Positions 58,933-64,000 of a stretch of 64,000 bases of DNA are shown in pieces. The notes below the pieces were generated by a model, which searched no databases, had not been told where the DNA came from, and was given only the letters and a program-made list of their open reading frames with translations. The stretch covers positions 766,150-830,149 of the forward strand of contig VZRR01012414.1 in NCBI GenBank assembly GCA_013398015.1. The letters are read 5' to 3'. How positions within the stretch are numbered: position 1 is the first letter of the stretch; the number at the start of each line of letters is the position of its first letter. The DNA comes from Oreocharis arfaki. Taxonomy: Eukaryota > Chordata > Aves > Passeriformes > Paramythiidae. The translations under genes and the position numbers were made by a program.

Positions 58933-61199
58933 GGGGCAGTTTGGAGGGGAATTAGGTTTCTTCTGCATCAATATGTTACAGTTCTTGAGCTTTTTAACAA
59001 AAGTGTATTTTATGTACTAAAGAAAGTAAGGTAAGGTAGAATTTTTAACAGGACATATTTATTTTATCTTTTGACATAGCAGTAGAAATTTAATTGGTTT
59101 GGCTTCACTCATCATTCAATTCCTGTATATCTTTTGATCATATCTTTGCTGTGAAACATTTATCAGCAGGAAGTAACTTCAAATATCTGAATACTCAGCG
59201 TACTGCAACACCAACCACATCCAACCAGCTGCAGACACGTGAATATACATGCATACATTTACAGATGGACTGATATTTTTCCTCTTATGTTACTTCCATA
59301 CTTTTTCAGTATTCTTTCTTTTGTTTGTAGAACAGATTACAAAGTGTCTCAAAATAGAAATTACTAATTAAATGTATGTAACAGGAAAATGATAGTTCTC
59401 ATTTAAATAGAACTCAAAAGGCTTTCTTTGTAACAGAATTCTTGTTATATCTCTATATTTCAAGACAAGTTGAGCTAGTTACACAATAGTCAATCTTAAA
59501 ATAGTGCCGTTTTGAACCTTTTTAACCTTTCTGCTTCAATTCCAACATTAATCTACCAGGATCTACTTCAAGAGCTACTAGCAGTAGAAATCAATGCTTT
59601 TCAAGATATAAAAACTTGAAAAAATGGCTTTGAAATGACAGCTTTGAAATGACATTACTTTTTGACCATTCTAATCAGCTGTTAAATTCATATTAACATT
59701 GGCATAGGAAAAAAAAATATCGAAATCAAAATGATGTGATTTTAGAGGTCATTTTTTTCTACAGTTACAGGGCTAGAAATATTTTGCAAGAATTTTTTCA
59801 AACCCTGCCCTCTAGAACAGTCCAAAAGTACTAAGTATTCCAAGCCCTGGATTTCCTCTGAGTTAATACTTAGTTAGCAGTGCAGAAATTGCATTCACAG
59901 GAATTAAAACTGCCTCCTATGAATATTTTTTTTTTTATAATAAATCTTAGGGGAAAATTGCAGGAATTGTTGTGGTAAAATTCCACTGTAACTTGTGGCA
60001 CCCCGGAAGCAGTTTCACCAGTTAATTACCAATGAAAAAGAAATATGAACAAGATCATTGGATACTATAAACTCCTTTCTCCAAGGCTTCACCTAAGAGT
60101 GAATATTACTATGGAATTATCACATTGAAAAAAAAAAAATCCCACAAATTTAGCACAAAAGTGATAGGTGGCAGTCCTAGGCGGAATCTGCCTATTCTGC
60201 TGAGTGGCCAGCTCTCAGTAGGAATGCTGTCACTTCTTCCAGTTTGAGCTGGACAATGTGTAGTGTGGAAGGAAAGGTGTTCTTGTCAGCTAAAATAAAC
60301 ATAAGGCACATATCCTCACTGTAATGTAACAAGAAAGGCTTCTCACTGGAAAAGTGGGAAGCTGTGATTTGCTTCAGACATCAGCAATTGATGGAGCTAG
60401 ACATGTATTGACTGTTTCCTTGGTGTCTCTGGCTTTTTCAGAAAAACCCAAAAAGAAAAATCTTGATTATAATTCAGTCATTGAACAGTTCAGTTTAATG
60501 GAATGTTTAGCAGCTGTTCCCATTCGAATTCTCTATTAAAAATACAAATCAGGACAATCAGAATTCTTTCAATGTTCATTTTTAACAGAGTGCAAAAAAT
60601 AAAATCAATAGATACTGTTGCTAGGAACAGAAGTCTACTGACATTTATTTAGATTCTTTTACTGATGCCTCAGTATTTGAGTGCCAACTACAACTATTTA
60701 TAAAGGGAATCCATCGCCCTCAGAGATTATACCAAAATTCTTGCTAAAACGAAGCCATTTATAATAAGATCTTTTTGATAAATTGAGATTTTTGTATTCA
60801 GCTTCCCAGGTATTTTTTTCTTCCTTCAGTTTTACTTGGCTTAATGTCTTAACAGTCAAAGTCATGAGGAGCCTAGTGGTTGAGCCCACAGAGCTTTGAG
60901 TGTGGTCTTTAACGTTCATATTCCAAAGCAGATTTAGTTTTAACTAAAGATGTATTTGCTACAGGAAAAATAAAGGAGGAGAATCAAATTCTTTCTTGCC
61001 TCTCTCCAAACTGTTATTTACAGCACAATTTTTAAAAAATTCCTAAGACCACTCCACAATTTTGGAAAAAAACATTGGGATGTGACTAATATACTAGGAG
61101 AGTTTGTGTTTCAGAGTTGCAGAATGGAGCACACAGACCTTCAGAGTCACTGGCTGGCAGCTCTTCTTTGGGAGGTTAGCAGCTGCTTTGAAAGTACCA
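58933..61199. other. AT-rich intronic sequence, no gene recognised
   Basis: No repeat family or exon recognised. A 15-bp unit GCTTTGAAATGACA is duplicated in tandem near 59626-59653. The minus frame at 60698-60919 (73 codons, rich in lysine) matches nothing I know. Confidence 0.5.
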
Positions 61200-61520
61200 G
61201 TCAATGGCGAAGGTAATTTCCCATTCTTTGGAGATAACACACAGAAATTGGATCTACAGAGTGTTTAGAGACAGCCATACTATGGAGCCAGACTGAATTT
61301 TGCTCAGGAGGCTAAGGTAGCTAGCTGGAGGGGACGGAGCCAAAATTCCAGAGGCACAAAACCAAGCCTCATGGAAGTGTGCGGGGCGTACAGGGTTAGA
61401 TGCATTTTGTAGGGGGTGCATACCTGCGAGAGCGTCACTGCGCCCTCTTCTGTGGGACTGACTCTGAGTGAGTCTAATGAGCCACAGCGAAGGGAGAGAA
61501 GACAAAGAACACTCTTCCAA
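61200..61520. other. Local CpG- and GC-richer patch
   Basis: About eight CpG dinucleotides occur here, several clustered around 61380-61445 (GCGGGGCG, CTGCGAGAGCG, CTGCGCCC), against an almost CpG-free background. An 88-codon minus frame spans it (61254-61520) without a recognised match. It is too small for a standard CpG island and could be a young insertion, an unmethylated regulatory element or chance. Confidence 0.35.
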
Positions 61521-62771
61521 TTCCCTTATTCCCTTCTAGTAAATCTGATGGGCAAGACTGCCTGATTTGGCAAGATCAGTATGTTTTAATACAACATGGC
61601 TTTTTTTCCAGCCTTTTTCAATCCTGAAAGTATTGAATTAAATAAGAGAAACCTGAAGCTGTAACAATAAATGTAGATACACAAACAACACTTTCAAAAA
61701 GAGGATAAAATGCCAAGTGGACTTAATTTTCTAATTTCTTCAGGGAGATTTAAGACTGTGTTTGTCTAAAAAAATTAATTTTGTGCTGAAACCAGACTGC
61801 ATACATTCAAAAGAAACACTGTTTTAAAAGCGTTTTCTTTATCAATCAATCAATCAATCAATCAATCAGTCTCTGTTTTTTCTCAAATCACCAAAACATA
61901 TTACACTTTGTTTGCTCATTGGATGAATCAGGGCCTTCCTCAAGGAGGTTTGTACCTGACTCTGTGTGCAAGCTTGCTTTCTATTACTCAGGAAACAAAG
62001 AAAGTCCTTCTCTTAGACAATATAAGGGAAACTGCCCTTCCCTTCTCTTTCAAGTTGCGTCAAAAAACATTAGCTAAAAATATTTCACGCCCTAGGTTTT
62101 TGCAGTTCTGAGAAGAAACTAGAGATGAAATCAGATAATGTGGTCCAGCCCTCTTAATATACATAGACTAGTCAAATTCTATTTCCCTAAATGTGATACG
62201 ATCAAAGAATAGCATAATGTTCTTTATTCATGCCTTTGAGGGTCTTTCTTTCATGGCATCACCTCCAAATCCTTATTTTTTTGGTAATATTACAGTAAAT
62301 GTATATCTCTGATTGTATTTGATTTTCTTTCTCTGAAACTACCTGTTGCTTCTCTTCTCTGCATGTCTCAAATACCCTAAAAATGCTTTCACTCTCTGTA
62401 ACTTTTGTTCGCTTGGTTTTGAGTGAGAACATGCACCTGTTTAGGACTGGGAAAAGTTATTGCTACTATTTCCTTTACTGCTATCCTTCTTTTTCCAAGT
62501 CTCTTCCAGGTCAAGCATTCACAAAAAACTCCCTATAATTTATAAACAAACCTGGAGAAAATTTCAAACACCATTCAGCAGTAAGGCTGGCATCTCTGTA
62601 ACTACAGATGCAAAAAACTCGAGACATTTAATCGTTAAGACATCACTGACTGGGAAGCCTGCCACCAACATCCACACTTGATGCACATACATTGTCTTTT
62701 GGCTCTCTACAGCTATGCCCATCTGCTTCGGTGGCATGGTGCCTGCTTATCAGCTAGTTGGACGGTTTCAG
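61521..62771. other. Intronic sequence with an ATCA tetranucleotide repeat
   Basis: No gene recognised. It includes seven ATCA units at 61841-61868. The rest is AT-rich with short chance frames. Confidence 0.5.
61841..61868 (+). repeat. ATCA tetranucleotide microsatellite, seven units
   Basis: Seven perfect ATCA units, followed by GTCTCT. Confidence 0.95.
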
Positions 62772-63078
62772 TACACAGAGGTGCCAAAAAAAGGTTTTAC
62801 ATGGGTAGTCTGTATAGCCACAAAAGTGCCATTTCTTTTGTAGGAAGAAATGCTACAGCTGAGATACTAATAGACTATGTCTTTGTGCTTTTTTTTTTTT
62901 TTTTCACTCACTGAAGATGGGTCTNTACACAGAGGTGCCAAAAAAAGGTTTTACATGGGTAGTCTGTATAGCCACAAAAGTGCCATTTCTTTTGTAGGAA
63001 GAAATGCTACAGCTGAGATACTAATAGACTATGTCTTTGTGCTTTTTTTTTTTTATTTCACTCACTGAAGATGGGTCT
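62772..63078 (+). repeat. 153-bp direct duplication flanking a single N (probable assembly artefact)
   Basis: Copy 1 is 62772-62924 and copy 2 is 62926-63078, separated only by the ambiguous base at 62925. Both start TACACAGAGGTGCC, both end GAAGATGGGTCT, and both are 153 bp. The only difference I see is one T to A change in the poly-T run (16 T in copy 1; 12 T, A, 3 T in copy 2). Two similar reading frames, at 62678-62914 and 62877-63068, arise from it. A one-base gap between overlapping contig ends that were not merged explains it best. A true tandem duplication is the alternative. Confidence 0.85.
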
Positions 63079-64000
63079 TGACACCACCATCTTTGCATCT
63101 CTTTTACAAAGAAAAATATGGTACTGGGAGTGTAACAGAAAGAAGGCAGACAAGACATCGATGAACAAAGCCACTATGAGATAAAATGAGAGTAGGGCAG
63201 GTTAGGAGTATAGTTTAAGTATTGTGCACCATATGCCACTAATTCAAAGGAAAAAAAAAAAGGCAAAAATACATACATAACCCATTTTACAAAATTTGAA
63301 ACCAGGAAAGATTTGCAAATGCAGGAATTGGATTATATAGAGAGGAAAGTATACAAATTATTATACGAAAACATAGAGCTGAGATAGTCTAAATAACCCT
63401 AGTTTGTCCTAAAGAGATGGCCCACAATTCTGACAGAAATTTAAACATCATTTGTTGGTTTTGTTTTCAGGACCATTGTTCAGAGTAGATATTATTTCAA
63501 GCTAAGGCTAGATCTCATATTCTTTTTTTAACAATCCTAACTCAGCAAACTGGAATCTAAGGAAATTATTTAAGCTTTAAGTTAAATGATTCTTTAAAAA
63601 AAGTATTGAGAAATACACAATGAGGGAATTAAACTGACTTTCAGTGTACAAGATGCACATGAACCTGTCATGTACCATAAATACAATCAATTGCAGCTTA
63701 ATTTCTGAGGTAAGAACATTAGGAGATACAGCAAATATAGTCAAGAAAACCAACAATGCGACTATGGGTCCAAAAAGTGCCTTGAAACATCAGATTACAG
63801 AATGTTGCTTCACTTTTACAGGGATGTTTGGTAAAGTGATTTTCAGGGTTTTTTTCCCAACCCAGCTTTTTTTCCAATTCTTTGATTCTTACATATCTTT
63901 CTTGGCACTATGACCTACGCACAACTCAGATGGAAAAGCATACACATTATTTTGACAAACACTCAGTGTTACAGATCCTTTCCCCGCACTTTTCAGAAAA
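63079..64000. other. Intronic sequence, nothing recognised
   Basis: AT-rich sequence with poly-A near 63250 and short frames only. It includes an 89-codon plus frame at 63644-63913 with no recognisable similarity. Confidence 0.5.

Noticed and set aside
62110..62210. Possible CR1 fragment (GTGGTCCAGCCCTC)
   Set aside because: Only about 25 bases resemble the inverted CR1 end; too little to call.

Overview
The window reads as about 64 kb of vertebrate nuclear DNA, most likely avian. It is AT-rich and has no operons, no long open reading frames and no RNA gene I could recognise. The dominant interspersed repeat is CR1 (chicken repeat 1 LINE), present as at least eight fragments of very different ages on both strands. 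Together with the scarcity of SINEs, this points to a bird; a crocodilian or turtle is less likely. There is also one LTR-like segment and several microsatellites.

The only protein-coding sequence I can defend is one 81-bp internal exon on the minus strand at 51389-51469. It encodes 27 residues of a membrane segment that matches, from memory, exon 3 of NKAIN2 (sodium/potassium-transporting ATPase interacting 2). It is flanked by a good splice acceptor and a GT donor. NKAIN genes have very large introns, so I read the whole window as NKAIN2 intron on both sides of this exon: 51470-64000 is upstream in the transcript and 1-51388 is downstream. I found no other NKAIN exon here.

Layout: 1-690 LTR-like sequence with a pyrimidine tract and AATAAA; 690-6160 plain AT-rich sequence; 6165-6527 internally deleted CR1; 6528-13438 plain, with a GC-richer patch near 9050-9650 and a pyrimidine tract near 11.9 kb; 13440-13930 CR1; 16361-16437 CR1 tail; 20661-20830 CR1; 26451-26890 ancient CR1 reverse-transcriptase remnant; 27077-28195 longest CR1 (minus); 36755-37625 ancient CR1; about 45.02-45.07 kb a cluster of three perfect POU octamers; 46440-46782 CR1; 51389-51469 the exon; 51931-51979 TCTA microsatellite; 53290-53430 CR1; 58481-58543 AAT microsatellite; 61.2-61.5 kb CpG-richer patch; 62772-63078 a near-perfect 153-bp duplication on either side of a single N, probably an assembly join artefact.

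I did not find a new molecular system. The best leads are the octamer cluster, the weak-donor NKAIN2 exon, two ancient CR1 halves that abut in element coordinates although 10 kb apart, and the duplication around the N. All family matches come from memory of consensus sequences, not from searches.
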